Of a DNA stretch of 64,000 nucleotides, positions 53,539 to 63,347 are shown piece by piece; positions within the stretch are counted from its first letter, which is position 1, and every line of letters begins with the position of its first letter. The DNA lies in contig NZ_LMIJ01000023.1 in assembly GCF_001428665.1 (NCBI RefSeq), forward strand, positions 89,287-153,286, written 5' to 3'. Under the pieces are notes generated by a model. That model searched no databases, was not told the origin of the DNA, and saw only the letters and a list, made by a program, of their open reading frames with translations. Source of the stretch: Acidovorax sp. Root219. GTDB lineage: Bacteria; Pseudomonadota; Gammaproteobacteria; Burkholderiales; Burkholderiaceae_C. Both the position numbers and the translations under genes were made by a program.

Positions 53539-53660
53539 CCCCCTGAGGCGCTTCGCGCCTTCACCCCTCTCTCGACTCGCTGCGCGAGTCGGGAGGGGGA
53601 CGCCCCCGGCGCGGCGGGGCGGCCCTTGCGCGGGGGCACTGGCTTGGGCCGCGCCAGTTT
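53539..53660. repeat. Hairpin-rich dispersed intergenic repeat
   Basis: A GC-rich block that reads like the REP-type element I recall between many Comamonadaceae genes. It starts with a 6-base-pair hairpin aggcgc/gcgcct (53546-53560) and continues with a near-perfect 16-base-pair stem (53565-53580 with 53584-53599; two G-T pairs) around a tgc loop. A C/G-rich tail follows. It could stop transcription of the methyltransferase gene. Its copy number must be tested outside this window. Confidence 0.55.
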
Positions 53661-53783
53661 CGACGGTCTTGGGCGAGTGCTCGTTCTGGCAGAGGGGTTG
53701 CCTGGCCTTGTCGTCCAGGCGACGCAGGGGCCAATTCACTCTGGATACTGTGGATAACCTCTAATCAAAAAGAGGGGCCGCGC

Positions 53784-53823
53784 TTTAAAATCGCAGTACC
53801 CGCCATCGCTGGTGGCCGGGTAC
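53784..53823 (+). promoter_or_regulatory. Desaturase -10 region and 5' leader hairpin
   Basis: A tttaaaat -10-like box (53784-53791) is followed by a hairpin: gtacccg (53796-53802) with cgggtac (53817-53823), plus cca/tgg inside. If transcription starts near 53797 the mRNA begins with this hairpin, ending about 23 bases before the ATG. It could stabilise or regulate the message. Confidence 0.45.
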
Positions 53824-53845
53824 TTTGTACAAGGTTCTGTTGAAT

Positions 53846-55060
53846 ATGCTGTTACCCGACTGGGTTGTACTGAACGCGGCCATCGACTGGCTCGGCCATG
53901 GCCTGTGGAATCTCGCCTGGTGGGAGATCGTTCTGTACACGCTGGCCACCACGCACATCACGATTGCGGCGGTCACCATCTTTCTGCACCGTGCGCAGGC
54001 CCACCGCTCGGTGGACCTGCACGCGATTCCTTCGCATTTTTTCCGCTTCTGGCTGTGGCTCGGCACCGGCATGGTGACCAAGGAGTGGGTGGCCATCCAC
54101 CGCAAGCACCACGCCAAGTGCGAGACCGTGGACGACCCGCACAGTCCGCAGACGCGCGGCCTCGATACCGTGATGTGGCGTGGCGCCGAGCTGTACCGCG
54201 CGGAGTCGAAGAACCTCGAGACAATGAAGAAGTTCGGCCACGGCACGCCCGATGACTGGATCGAGCGCAACGTCTACACCCGCTTCAGCTGGCAGGGCGT
54301 GGGCCTGATGCTGGTGCTCAATCTGGCGCTGTTCGGTGCCGTGGGCGCCGCCGTCTGGGCCGTGCAGATGCTCTGGATCCCTTTCTGGGCCGCCGGTGTG
54401 GTCAATGGTGTGGGCCATTATTGGGGCTACCGCAATTTCGAGGCGCAGGACGCCAGCACCAACCTCTCGCCCTGGGGTCTGGTCATCGGTGGCGAAGAGC
54501 TGCACAACAACCACCACACCTACCCCACCTCGGCCAAGTTCTCGGTCAAGCCCTACGAGTTCGACATTGGCTGGGCCTACATCAGCCTGATGAAGTCCAT
54601 CGGCTGGGCCACCGTGAAGAAGGTGCCGCCCAAGCTGCAACGCGGCGACGTGAAGCCCGTGGCCGACGAGAAGACGCTGGAGGCGCTGATCGCCAACCGC
54701 TACGAGGTCATGGCCGGCTATGCCCGCGGCGTGCGCCAGGCGTGCAGGGAAGAGATCGCCGCGCTGCAGGCCCGCCAGGCCGACGCCTCGGTGCTCAAGG
54801 CCGCCAAGCGCTGGCTGCACCGCGACGCCGAGAAGGTGCCCGCCGGTGCCTTGCCCCAGCTGGCCCAGGTGCGTGCCGCCCATCCGGCCCTGGACAAGAT
54901 GGTGACCATGCGTGAAGAGCTGCGCCAGCTGTGGCTCAACACCACGCAGTCGCGCGAGCAGCTCACCGCCGACCTGCAGGCCTGGTGCCGCCGGGCCGAA
55001 GAGAGCGGCATTGCCGCGCTGCGTGATTTCTCGATCAGCCTGCGGGCTGCGCGCGCCTGA
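53846..55060 (+). CDS. Delta-9-type acyl desaturase (fatty acid desaturase)
   Basis: A 404-residue membrane di-iron desaturase that introduces a double bond into membrane acyl chains. The three histidine boxes are present: HRAQAH at residues 48-53, HRKHH at 85-89 and HNNHH at 220-224, with hydrophobic segments around them. The C-terminal part of about 150 residues is soluble and helical, longer than in minimal desaturases. The ATG at 53846 is chosen; a TTG at 53840 (six bases after aagg) is a real alternative. A strong terminator follows. Confidence 0.9.
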   Translation: MLLPDWVVLNAAIDWLGHGLWNLAWWEIVLYTLATTHITIAAVTIFLHRAQAHRSVDLHAIPSHFFRFWLWLGTGMVTKEWVAIHRKHHAKCETVDDPHSPQTRGLDTVMWRGAELYRAESKNLETMKKFGHGTPDDWIERNVYTRFSWQGVGLMLVLNLALFGAVGAAVWAVQMLWIPFWAAGVVNGVGHYWGYRNFEAQDASTNLSPWGLVIGGEELHNNHHTYPTSAKFSVKPYEFDIGWAYISLMKSIGWATVKKVPPKLQRGDVKPVADEKTLEALIANRYEVMAGYARGVRQACREEIAALQARQADASVLKAAKRWLHRDAEKVPAGALPQLAQVRAAHPALDKMVTMREELRQLWLNTTQSREQLTADLQAWCRRAEESGIAALRDFSISLRAARA

Positions 55061-55499
55061 CGAGCAGTTTCCTCAGGCTGCGCCAAAGCCGCTGCAGGGC
55101 CCCGTGCCCTGGGCGGCTTTTTTCATGGGCCCCCGGTGATTCGGCAGGCTGCGTGAGGTCGGCGCCCGCTGGCATGGTCAGTGTGAGCGCGGCGGGTGAC
55201 GACCCCTGGGCCTGAACGCCCACCCACATGCCCTGCGGGCTGCGCCAGGCCGCATGGGGTGGCAGGCAGGCCGGAGGCGCGGCACCCAGGTGGCCCGGCG
55301 CCGTGCTTTGCAGCAGGGCCGTGCCCGAGAGGCTGCGCAGTTCGCAGCCCGCGTCCAGCCAGACGAGGCGGCCCTGGCCAGCGGCCAGTGGCAGGTGCAG
55401 GACCTGCGGCGGGCCGCCGCTGGCCGCGAAGGGGGGGTGGAGTGGTGGTGCTGTTTCATGCCTCCACCGTAGGGTGGCAGCCTGCATCGCAACAGGCAC
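55035..55499 (-). CDS. Small protein, possibly DUF2917 family
   Basis: A 154-residue frame divergent from the MocR gene. The segment LHLPLAAGQGRLVWLDAGCE followed by LRSLSGTALLQ resembles DUF2917 proteins, small beta-rich proteins of unknown role common in Burkholderiales. The C-terminus is basic (LQRLWRSLRKLLVRRAQP). Its stop overlaps the desaturase stop tail-to-tail by 26 bases, and the desaturase terminator lies within it. A start at 55487 is also possible. Confidence is moderate because it is not strongly conserved to my eye. Confidence 0.5.
   Translation of the reverse strand: MPVAMQAATLRWRHETAPPLHPPFAASGGPPQVLHLPLAAGQGRLVWLDAGCELRSLSGTALLQSTAPGHLGAAPPACLPPHAAWRSPQGMWVGVQAQGSSPAALTLTMPAGADLTQPAESPGAHEKSRPGHGALQRLWRSLRKLLVRRAQPAG
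55085..55123 (+). terminator. Rho-independent terminator after the desaturase gene
   Basis: Eight-base-pair stem aaagccgc/gcggcttt (55085-55092 with 55113-55120) extended inside by cagg(g)/(c)cctg, followed by a run of six T residues. It is 24 bases after the desaturase stop. Confidence 0.9.
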
Positions 55500-55541
55500 A
55501 GAAACCGGCTGGGGGATGCAGAGCAGCGGATTGATTTTTGC

Positions 55542-55583
55542 TCTGTTCTGGTCGGTTTTCGGTAGTCCTGTATCTGTTCTGGT
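55542..55583 (+). promoter_or_regulatory. Direct repeats upstream of the MocR gene
   Basis: The 11-base sequence tctgttctggt occurs twice (55542-55552 and 55573-55583), 31 bases apart start to start, about three helical turns. MocR-type regulators such as GabR and PdxR bind spaced direct repeats near their own promoters, so this is a likely operator for the adjacent MocR gene and the divergent small gene. Confidence 0.6.
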
Positions 55584-55612
55584 TGGCGGTTCGGGCGCAT
55601 CATGGGCAGGCC

Positions 55613-57097
55613 ATGCCCGTCACATCCACAGCGAACCTTCCCCTGTACCGCCAACTGGCCGACTACTACCAGCAGGCGGTGGCCCAGGGTGTGCTGCTGC
55701 CCGGTGCGCGCATGCCGTCGGTGCGCGAGCTGATGCAGCGCCACGGGGTGAGCCTTTCGACCGCGCTGCAGGCGCTGCGCACCCTGGAGGAGCAGGGTAG
55801 CGTGCAGGCGCGCCCCCGGGTCGGCTACTTCGTGCAGGACCCGCAGGTGTACCTGCTGGACCACAGCAGCGAACCCGACCCCTGTTGCCCGGTGCAGCAG
55901 ATCGATGGCACCCAGTTCGCGGGCATCAACGAACGCATTTCGCTGTGGCTGGAGCAGGGGCGGCGCGCGCAGGTGCGCGTGGACCTGGGGGCCGCCATGC
56001 CCGCGCCCCAACTCTTCGACCACCTCACCCTCAACCGGGTGGGCGCCGCGCTGCTGCGCGAGTTTCCCGACGTGCTGGTGCAGGGCCATTCGCGGCCCGG
56101 CACGCACCCGCTGTTCCAGGCCGTGATGGCCCGGCAGGCGCTGGAAGTAGGCGTCCACGTGGCGCCACAGGACGTGATGGCCACGCTGGGCAACTCGGAT
56201 GCGGTGAATCTGGCGCTCGCGGCGGTGACCGAGCGCGGCGATGTCGTGGCCGTGGAATCCCCCACCTTCTATGGCGTGCTGCAGGCCGTGGAAACGCAGA
56301 ACCTGCGCGCGCTGGAGATCCCCAGCAGCTCGCGCACCGGCATCTCGCTCGATGCGCTGGAGCTGGCCGTGCAGCACGAGCCCCGCCTGAAGGCCGTGGT
56401 CGTCGTGCCGCACCTGCAGATGCCCAATGGCGCGCTCATGCCCGACAGCCACAAGGAGCGGCTGGTGGCGTTCTGCCGGCGCCACGGGCTGGCGCTGATC
56501 GAGGACGATATCTACCGCGAGCTGGTCGATGTGCCCGAGCTCCAGCGCCCGCTCAAGGCCTGGGACGAGACGGGCCAGGTGATCTACTGCGTGTCCTTCA
56601 ACAAGACCCTGGCGCCGGGACTGCGCCAGGGGTGGATGAATGGGGGGTGGTGGCATGACCGCATCCAGATCCTCAAATTCGCCCGCACGCGCAACATGCA
56701 GGTCTGGTCCCAGTTGCTGGCGGCACGCACCGTGGGCACTGCCGCGCACGAACGCCACCTGCGCCGCTTTCGCAGTGCGCTGCGGGTGCAGCGCGAGCGC
56801 GGCGTGCAGATGGTGGCGCGGCATTTTCCGCAGGGCACGCGCCTGTCCGTGCCGCCCGGCGGGCTCAGCCTGTGGATCGAGCTGCCCGCAGGCGTGTCCT
56901 CGTCGCTGCTGTTCGAGCAGGCGCTGGCCCTGGGCATCCGCGTGGCGCCGGGGCCCATCTTCTCCAATTCGGGGCGGTACGAGGGCTTTCTGCGCCTGAG
57001 CTGCGGCCTGCCGTTCTCGCCCGAGGTGGAGTGGGCCTACGGCGAACTCGGGCGCCTGCTGCACGGGCAAGTCCGGGCCCTTCGGCAGGCCGCCTGA
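55613..57097 (+). CDS. MocR-type regulator (GntR wHTH fused to PLP aminotransferase)
   Basis: A 494-residue PLP-dependent aminotransferase-like transcription regulator. The winged helix is at about residues 8-75 (LYRQLADYYQQAVAQGVLLP, PSVRELMQRHGVSLSTALQA), and the fold-type I aminotransferase domain follows from about 115. The PLP-binding Lys is K331 in SFNKTLAPG; the cofactor Asp/Tyr region is IEDDIYREL. MocR proteins sense vitamin B6 or amino compounds and regulate neighbouring genes. The ATG at 55613 fits the domain start and lies 30 bases after the second direct repeat. Confidence 0.92.
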   Translation: MPVTSTANLPLYRQLADYYQQAVAQGVLLPGARMPSVRELMQRHGVSLSTALQALRTLEEQGSVQARPRVGYFVQDPQVYLLDHSSEPDPCCPVQQIDGTQFAGINERISLWLEQGRRAQVRVDLGAAMPAPQLFDHLTLNRVGAALLREFPDVLVQGHSRPGTHPLFQAVMARQALEVGVHVAPQDVMATLGNSDAVNLALAAVTERGDVVAVESPTFYGVLQAVETQNLRALEIPSSSRTGISLDALELAVQHEPRLKAVVVVPHLQMPNGALMPDSHKERLVAFCRRHGLALIEDDIYRELVDVPELQRPLKAWDETGQVIYCVSFNKTLAPGLRQGWMNGGWWHDRIQILKFARTRNMQVWSQLLAARTVGTAAHERHLRRFRSALRVQRERGVQMVARHFPQGTRLSVPPGGLSLWIELPAGVSSSLLFEQALALGIRVAPGPIFSNSGRYEGFLRLSCGLPFSPEVEWAYGELGRLLHGQVRALRQAA

Positions 57098-57117
57098 GGG
57101 CCTGTGTGCGGCCAAAG

Positions 57118-57152
57118 AAAAAGCCGCCTGGCAGAGTACCGGGCGGCTTTTT
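57118..57152. terminator. Bidirectional terminator between the MocR gene and rpmG
   Basis: An 11-base-pair stem (aaaaagccgcc with ggcggcttttt) around a 13-base loop. On the minus strand it is followed by CTTT after the T-run, giving an excellent terminator for rpmG; on the plus strand the T-run ends the MocR transcript. Confidence 0.88.
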
Positions 57153-57172
57153 CGGGGAGAACCAGCGCTGAA

Positions 57173-57343
57173 TTACTTCAGCTTGATTTCCTTGTATTCG
57201 ACGTGCTTGCGTGCCTTGGGATCAAATTTCATGATCAGCATCTTTTCAGGCATCGTCTTCTTGTTCTTGGTCGTGGTGTAGAAGTGACCGGTACCCGCAG
57301 TGGATTCCAGCTTGATCTTGTCGCGTCCGCCTTTGCTTGCCAT
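57173..57343 (-). CDS. rpmG: 50S ribosomal protein L33
   Basis: A 56-residue ribosomal protein beginning [20 protein letters not shown] and ending [10 protein letters not shown]. It has no CxxC zinc pairs, so it is the zinc-independent form. A strong ttaaggagaaa ribosome-binding site precedes the ATG. It lies 11 bases after rpmB in the usual rpmB-rpmG order. Confidence 0.97.
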   Translation of the reverse strand: MASKGGRDKIKLESTAGTGHFYTTTKNKKTMPEKMLIMKFDPKARKHVEYKEIKLK

Positions 57344-57354
57344 GGTGTTTCTCC

Positions 57355-57588
57355 TTAAGCCTGGCCACGTGCGCGCAGGTCTGCGAGCACCGAGTCAATA
57401 CCGTTCTTGTCGATCAAACGCAGGGCAGCGCTCGAAACGCGCAGGCGAACCCAGCGGTTTTCGGTCTCGACCCAGAAACGGCGGTATTGCAGGTTCGGCA
57501 GGAACCGGCGCTTGGTTTTGTTGTTGGCGTGGGAAACATTGTTCCCGACCATGGGCTTCTTGCCCGTTACGTCGCAGACGCGTGCCAT
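57355..57588 (-). CDS. rpmB: 50S ribosomal protein L28
   Basis: A 77-residue ribosomal protein starting [20 protein letters not shown], with the typical [20 protein letters not shown] core. It is the first gene of the rpmB-rpmG operon, driven by a good promoter about 200 bases upstream (57785-57814). The intervening leader contains a terminator-like hairpin. Confidence 0.97.
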   Translation of the reverse strand: MARVCDVTGKKPMVGNNVSHANNKTKRRFLPNLQYRRFWVETENRWVRLRVSSAALRLIDKNGIDSVLADLRARGQA

Positions 57589-57740
57589 GAGGACACTCCG
57601 ATACTTTTTAACGGCCGTTCGCTGCGTGCTCGCGGGATGTTTCCCAAAAGCACAGCTTGCGACCTCACCTCGCCAGAAAGGGTGGCGGTAACCCCGGGCA
57701 GACCGATGTGGCCGGCCCGATTGGATTTTTGCCTGCAGGA

Positions 57741-57764
57741 AAAGCGGGTACGAAAATACCCGCC
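57741..57764 (-). terminator. Terminator-like hairpin between trxB and rpmB
   Basis: On the minus strand a perfect 7-base-pair stem (gcgggta/tacccgc) with a 6-base loop is followed by TTTT. It would end the trxB transcript, but it also lies just downstream of the rpmB promoter, so it may act as an attenuator in the rpmB leader. Confidence 0.75.
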
Positions 57765-57784
57765 TGAATTCAGGAAAGCCTCGG

Positions 57785-57814
57785 ATTATAGCGGCCCGCG
57801 CGCCGGGGCGTCAA
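57785..57814 (-). promoter_or_regulatory. Sigma-70 promoter of rpmB-rpmG
   Basis: On the minus strand TTGACG (57814-57809) and a perfect TATAAT (57790-57785) are separated by 18 bases, giving a near-consensus promoter. The start site would be about 57778, leaving a leader of about 190 bases before rpmB. Confidence 0.85.
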
Positions 57815-57836
57815 ATTGCGTCCCGGGTGGCGGTTT

Positions 57837-58922
<1,086 letters not shown>

Positions 58923-59004
58923 TCAGGGAGTGCGATGGCGCGCCCCTGTGATAACCCCGCTGCGGCACCGGTGGAGCCGCGCCTTTTTGAGAGGAGAAGT
59001 TTCC

Positions 59005-59682
59005 ATGTCAACGATGTTGTCCAACCTGGACCTGCTGCGCCGGGTACCGCTGTTCTCGCTGCTCACCGTGGCACAGGCCGAGGTGATCAGTGGCGCCGTG
59101 GTCAAGAAGCGCTTCAAGCGCGGGGAGGCGCTGGTCGAGCAGGGGCAAAAATCCAACGCACTGTTCATCCTGCTCACCGGGCGGGCGCGCGTGCTGACGA
59201 CCGACAGCCGGGGCCGCGAGGTGATCCTGGCCAACCTGGCGCAGGGCGACTACCTGGGCGAGATGAGCATCATCGACAACGAACCGCACTCCGCCACGGT
59301 ACGCGCCGAGGTGCAGACCGACGTGCTGATGCTCGGGCGCACCGAGTTCGCGCGCTGCCTGACCGAGAACGCCTCCATGTCGCTGGTGGTCATGCGCGGC
59401 CTGGTCAAGCGCCTGCGCCATGCCGACCGCAAGATCGAATCCCTGGCCCTGCTGGACGTGTATGGCCGCGTGGCCCATGCGCTGCTGGATTTCGCGGTCA
59501 CCGATGCGCAGGGCCAGCGCATCATCCGCGACAAGATATCGCGCCAGGATCTGGCCAAGATGGTCGGTGCCTCGCGCGAGATGGTCAGCCGGGTCATGAA
59601 GGACCTGGAGGAGCGCGGTTTCATCGAGGTGCTGGCCACCGGCGCTACCGTGCTCAAGGACCGCCTGGACGCGCTGGGCTGA
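59005..59682 (+). CDS. Crp/Fnr-family transcriptional regulator
   Basis: A 225-residue regulator with a cyclic-nucleotide-binding-like domain (about residues 10-130; YLGEMSIIDNEPHSATVRAE near 92) and a C-terminal helix-turn-helix (SRQDLAKMVGASREMVSRVM near 180). It has no N-terminal Cys cluster, so it is not an oxygen-sensing Fnr. The phosphate-binding-cassette contains Glu and Ser/Ala residues similar to Crp, so a nucleotide effector is possible. A strong gaggagaag ribosome-binding site precedes the ATG. Confidence 0.92.
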   Translation: MSTMLSNLDLLRRVPLFSLLTVAQAEVISGAVVKKRFKRGEALVEQGQKSNALFILLTGRARVLTTDSRGREVILANLAQGDYLGEMSIIDNEPHSATVRAEVQTDVLMLGRTEFARCLTENASMSLVVMRGLVKRLRHADRKIESLALLDVYGRVAHALLDFAVTDAQGQRIIRDKISRQDLAKMVGASREMVSRVMKDLEERGFIEVLATGATVLKDRLDALG

Positions 59683-59733
59683 TCCTGCGCGCCGGTTCCG
59701 GGCGGTGCTTGGGGTAAGCTTGCCCGGCTCCTT

Positions 59734-62070
59734 ATGACCTATTCACTCAATACCCTGAACGCATCGTCCGCCGCGAAGTCGCCGCCCCGCACGGGAGCGG
59801 CCCGCTTCGGGCATGAAATCGGCCTGGTGCTGGGGCTGCTGGCCCTGGTTTTCTGGCTGCTGGCGCTGGTCAGCTACTCGGCGCAGGACGCCGCCTGGTC
59901 GTCCTCGGGGCCCTCGGACTCGCGTGCCGTGCTCAACTGGGCCGGGCGCATCGGTGCCTGGCTGGCCGACGGCAGCTACTTCGCCCTGGGTTTCTCCGTC
60001 TGGTGGTGCGTGGCGGCGGGCGTGCGCTCGTGGCTGTCGTCGCTGGCACGCTGGATGCGCGGCGGCGAGGTGCTGCCCGGTGCCGTGAGCCCCATGGCAC
60101 GCCGCGGCCTGTTCTGGGGTGGGTTGGTGGTGCTGATGTGTGCCAGCACCGCGCTCGAATGGTCGCGCCTGTACCGCTTCGAATCGCTGCTGCCTGGCCA
60201 TGCTGGCGGGGTGCTCGGCTTCCTCACGGGGCCGGCCAGCGTCAAGTGGCTGGGCTTCACGGGTTCGGCCCTGCTGTGCATCGTGCTCGCCGTGCTGGGA
60301 GCGGCGCTGGTGTTCCGTTTCTCCTGGGGCCATGTGGCCGAGGTGCTGGGCGGGCGCATCGATGCGCTGGTGCAGTCGCGCCGCACGCAGCGCGAGGTGG
60401 CCAAGGATGTGGCCGTGGGCCGCAAGGCCGCGCGTGAGCGCGCCGTGGTGGTGCTGGAAGAGAAGACCGAGAGCGAGGAGCACCACCCGCAACCGGTGCA
60501 GATCATCGAGCCTATCCTGGTCGACCCGCCGCTGAGCGCCCGCGTGGTCAAGGAGCGGCAAAAGCCCCTGTTCACCGAGATGCCCGACAGCAAGCTGCCG
60601 ATGGTGGACCTGCTCGATGGTCCGCTGCAGCGCCAGGAGACGGTAGCGCCCGAGACGCTGGAGATGACCAGCCGCCTGATCGAGAAGAAGCTCAAGGATT
60701 TCGGCGTGGAGGTGCGCGTGGTGGCGGCCATGCCCGGCCCGGTGATCACGCGCTACGAGATCGAGCCCGCCACGGGCGTGAAGGGCTCGCAGATCGTGGG
60801 CCTGGCCAAGGACCTGGCGCGCTCGCTGAGCCTGGTGTCCATCCGCGTGGTGGAGACCATCCCCGGCAAGAACTTCATGGCGCTGGAACTGCCCAACGCC
60901 AAGCGCCAGTCGATCCGCCTGTCCGAGATTCTGGGCTCGCAGGTCTACCACGAGGCCAAGAGCATGCTCACCATGGGCCTGGGCAAGGACATCGTGGGCA
61001 ATCCGGTGGTGGCCGACCTGGCGAAGATGCCGCACGTGCTGGTGGCCGGTACCACGGGCTCGGGCAAGTCGGTGGGGATCAACGCCATGATCCTGTCGCT
61101 GCTGTACAAGGCCGAGGCACGCGACGTGCGCCTCCTGATGATCGACCCGAAGATGCTGGAAATGTCGGTCTACGAGGGCATTCCGCACCTGCTGGCCCCC
61201 GTGGTCACCGACATGAAGCAGGCCGCCAACGGCCTGAACTGGTGCGTGGCCGAGATGGAGCGCCGCTACAAGCTCATGAGCAAGCTCGGGGTGCGCAACC
61301 TGGCCGGCTACAACGTCAAGATCGACGAGGCCAAGGCGCGCGAGGAGTTCATCTACAACCCCTTCAGCCTCACGCCCGAGGAGCCCGAGCCACTGCAGCG
61401 CCTGCCGCACATCGTGGTGGTGATCGACGAGCTGGCCGACCTGATGATGGTGGTGGGCAAGAAGATCGAAGAGCTGATCGCGCGCCTGGCGCAGAAGGCG
61501 CGCGCCGCCGGCATCCACCTGATCCTGGCCACGCAGCGCCCCAGCGTGGACGTGATCACCGGCCTGATCAAGGCCAACATCCCGACCCGCATCGCCTTCC
61601 AGGTGAGCAGCAAGATCGACAGCCGCACCATCCTCGACCAGATGGGCGCCGAAGCGCTGCTGGGCATGGGCGACATGCTCTACATGGCCAGCGGCACCGG
61701 GCTGCCGATCCGCGTGCATGGCGCCTTCGTCTCGGACGAGGAAGTCCACCGTGTCGTCCATTACCTCAAGGAACAAGGGGAGCCGGACTACATAGAGGGG
61801 GTGCTGGAAGGCGGAACTGTGGACGGCGACGGGGATCTGTCAGGGGAGGGCGGTGGCGGTGAAGGGGGTGAAAAAGACCCCATGTACGACCAGGCCGTAG
61901 AAGTGGTCCTCAAGGACCGCAAGGCCAGCATCTCCTACGTCCAGCGCAAGCTGCGCATCGGCTACAACCGGTCCGCCCGCCTGCTCGAAGACATGGAGAA
62001 GGCGGGCCTGGTCAGCGGCCTGACCACCAGCGGCCAGCGCGAAGTGCTGGTGCCCGCGCGCCCCGAGTAA
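59734..62070 (+). CDS. ftsK: DNA translocase FtsK
   Basis: A 778-residue septal DNA translocase for chromosome dimer resolution. N-terminal region with about four helices (residues 30-200), a short linker (200-290), then alpha/beta motor domains with Walker A GTTGSGKS at 439-446 and Walker B ([13 protein letters not shown]) near 565, and the gamma winged helix at the C-terminus ([20 protein letters not shown]). The linker is shorter than in Escherichia coli, as in SpoIIIE/FtsK of many bacteria. lolA follows. Confidence 0.96.
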   Translation: MTYSLNTLNASSAAKSPPRTGAARFGHEIGLVLGLLALVFWLLALVSYSAQDAAWSSSGPSDSRAVLNWAGRIGAWLADGSYFALGFSVWWCVAAGVRSWLSSLARWMRGGEVLPGAVSPMARRGLFWGGLVVLMCASTALEWSRLYRFESLLPGHAGGVLGFLTGPASVKWLGFTGSALLCIVLAVLGAALVFRFSWGHVAEVLGGRIDALVQSRRTQREVAKDVAVGRKAARERAVVVLEEKTESEEHHPQPVQIIEPILVDPPLSARVVKERQKPLFTEMPDSKLPMVDLLDGPLQRQETVAPETLEMTSRLIEKKLKDFGVEVRVVAAMPGPVITRYEIEPATGVKGSQIVGLAKDLARSLSLVSIRVVETIPGKNFMALELPNAKRQSIRLSEILGSQVYHEAKSMLTMGLGKDIVGNPVVADLAKMPHVLVAGTTGSGKSVGINAMILSLLYKAEARDVRLLMIDPKMLEMSVYEGIPHLLAPVVTDMKQAANGLNWCVAEMERRYKLMSKLGVRNLAGYNVKIDEAKAREEFIYNPFSLTPEEPEPLQRLPHIVVVIDELADLMMVVGKKIEELIARLAQKARAAGIHLILATQRPSVDVITGLIKANIPTRIAFQVSSKIDSRTILDQMGAEALLGMGDMLYMASGTGLPIRVHGAFVSDEEVHRVVHYLKEQGEPDYIEGVLEGGTVDGDGDLSGEGGGGEGGEKDPMYDQAVEVVLKDRKASISYVQRKLRIGYNRSARLLEDMEKAGLVSGLTTSGQREVLVPARPE

Positions 62071-62132
62071 TCGGTGCAGCGGCTGCGGAGCATGCGTTTT
62101 GCGGCCTGCAACCCCACAGACAGGAGCTTTTG

Positions 62133-62765
62133 TTGAAAAAAATTGTGACAGCCATCGTGATCGCCGCCAGTGCCCAGTGGGCCAGTGCGGACGGACTCAA
62201 GAGCCTGGAAGCGTTCATGAAGAGCACCCAGACCGGCCGTGCCGATTTCACCCAGGTGGTGACCTCGCCGCCCAAGGAGGGGCAGACGGCGCGCACCAAG
62301 AACTCCAGCGGCTCCTTCGAGTTCCAGCGCCCCGGGCGCTTCAAGTTCGTCTACAAGAAGCCTTTTGAGCAGACCATCGTGGCAGACGGCCAGACCCTGT
62401 GGCTGCATGACGTGGACCTGAACCAGGTGACGCAGCGCGCCCAGGCGCAGGCCCTGGGCACCACGCCGGCTGCGCTGCTGGCGTCGGCGCCCGACCTGTC
62501 GGCGCTCAAGGCGGATTTCACCCTGGAGTCGGCGCCCGAGGCCGACGGCCTGCAGTGGGTGCTGGCACGCCCCAAGGCCAAGGACGGGCAGCTGCAGAGC
62601 GTGCGCGTGGGGTTTGCGGGCGAGCAGCTCGCGGCCTTGGATATCCTGGACAGCTTCGGCCAGCGCTCGGCCATCCGCTTCAGCGGCATGCAGGCCAATG
62701 CGGCGCTGCCGGCCGGCACCTTCCAGTTCAAGCCGCCCGCCGGGGCAGACGTGGTCAAGCAGTAA
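62133..62765 (+). CDS. lolA: Outer-membrane lipoprotein carrier protein LolA
   Basis: A 210-residue periplasmic chaperone that accepts lipoproteins from LolCDE and delivers them to LolB. Signal peptide at residues 1 to about 19 (KKIVTAIVIAASAQWASA), then the LolA fold with GRADFTQVV, GSFEFQRPGRFKFVYKKPFE and QTIVADGQTLWLHDVDLNQV. The TTG at 62133 is the start: aggag lies six bases upstream, and the preceding TTG is too close. It follows ftsK by 62 bases, the usual arrangement. Confidence 0.94.
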   Translation: MKKIVTAIVIAASAQWASADGLKSLEAFMKSTQTGRADFTQVVTSPPKEGQTARTKNSSGSFEFQRPGRFKFVYKKPFEQTIVADGQTLWLHDVDLNQVTQRAQAQALGTTPAALLASAPDLSALKADFTLESAPEADGLQWVLARPKAKDGQLQSVRVGFAGEQLAALDILDSFGQRSAIRFSGMQANAALPAGTFQFKPPAGADVVKQ

Positions 62766-62786
62766 ATCTGCGGGTGGCGCTGGCGC

Positions 62787-63143
62787 CTATTTCTTCTGGA
62801 TGACGCCGCGCGCGTAGCCCCCATGGGCGGAGGGCAGCACCATGCAGATCATGGCGCGGCCCTGCTGCTTGTTGAGCTGCTGCACCACCTTGTGCTGGTC
62901 GTCGTAGTCCTCGCCCGCGCGCAGGTCTGCTGCCGTCTTCTTGATGCGCTTGAGCAACTCTTGCACCTTGTCGTCGTTGATGGCGAGGTTTGGGCAGTTC
63001 TTGGCCGCGAAATCGGCCGACGCGAGGGCCGAGCCCAGTTGTGCCTCAATGGCCTCGGCTTCGGTTACGTCGGCATGGGCGGTGCTGCACAGCAGGGCGG
63101 AGCTCAGGAGCAGGGGCAGGGTGCAAAAAGAGACTGGTTTCAT
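62787..63143 (-). CDS. Small exported hypothetical protein
   Basis: A 118-residue secreted protein. Residues 1-24 form a signal peptide (FCTLPLLLSSALLCSTAHA). The mature part is helical and has two Cys (in KNCPNLAI and MICMVLP), which may form a disulfide. The sequence is typical of small periplasmic proteins of unknown function in Comamonadaceae. It is on the opposite strand between lolA and rarA, convergent with lolA (21 bases between the stops). Confidence 0.75.
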   Translation of the reverse strand: MKPVSFCTLPLLLSSALLCSTAHADVTEAEAIEAQLGSALASADFAAKNCPNLAINDDKVQELLKRIKKTAADLRAGEDYDDQHKVVQQLNKQQGRAMICMVLPSAHGGYARGVIQKK

Positions 63144-63347
63144 GGGTCAGGGGATCCAGGTGCAGGAGCAAGAATGGGAATGGGGTTGTGCCCCGCCCCG
63201 AAAAGCGCTTGTTTATAAGCGATGGGCATGGGGTGCGCGTTCCATGTGCCCCAGCGTCATCGTTACAAAATGCAGCGGCCGCTGCCTGTGTTGGAATCGG
63301 TGCATGCCGCAGGTTGCCATCCACACGGTCCCCGTTTCTTCGCCACC

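Larger units (their letters stand above)
53536..53845. other. 310-base gap between the methyltransferase and desaturase genes
   Basis: It contains the hairpin-rich dispersed repeat (53539-53660), about 90 bases of mixed sequence, a small inverted repeat cctct/agagg (53758-53775), and the desaturase promoter and leader hairpin (53784-53823). No protein or RNA gene is recognised. Confidence 0.7.
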
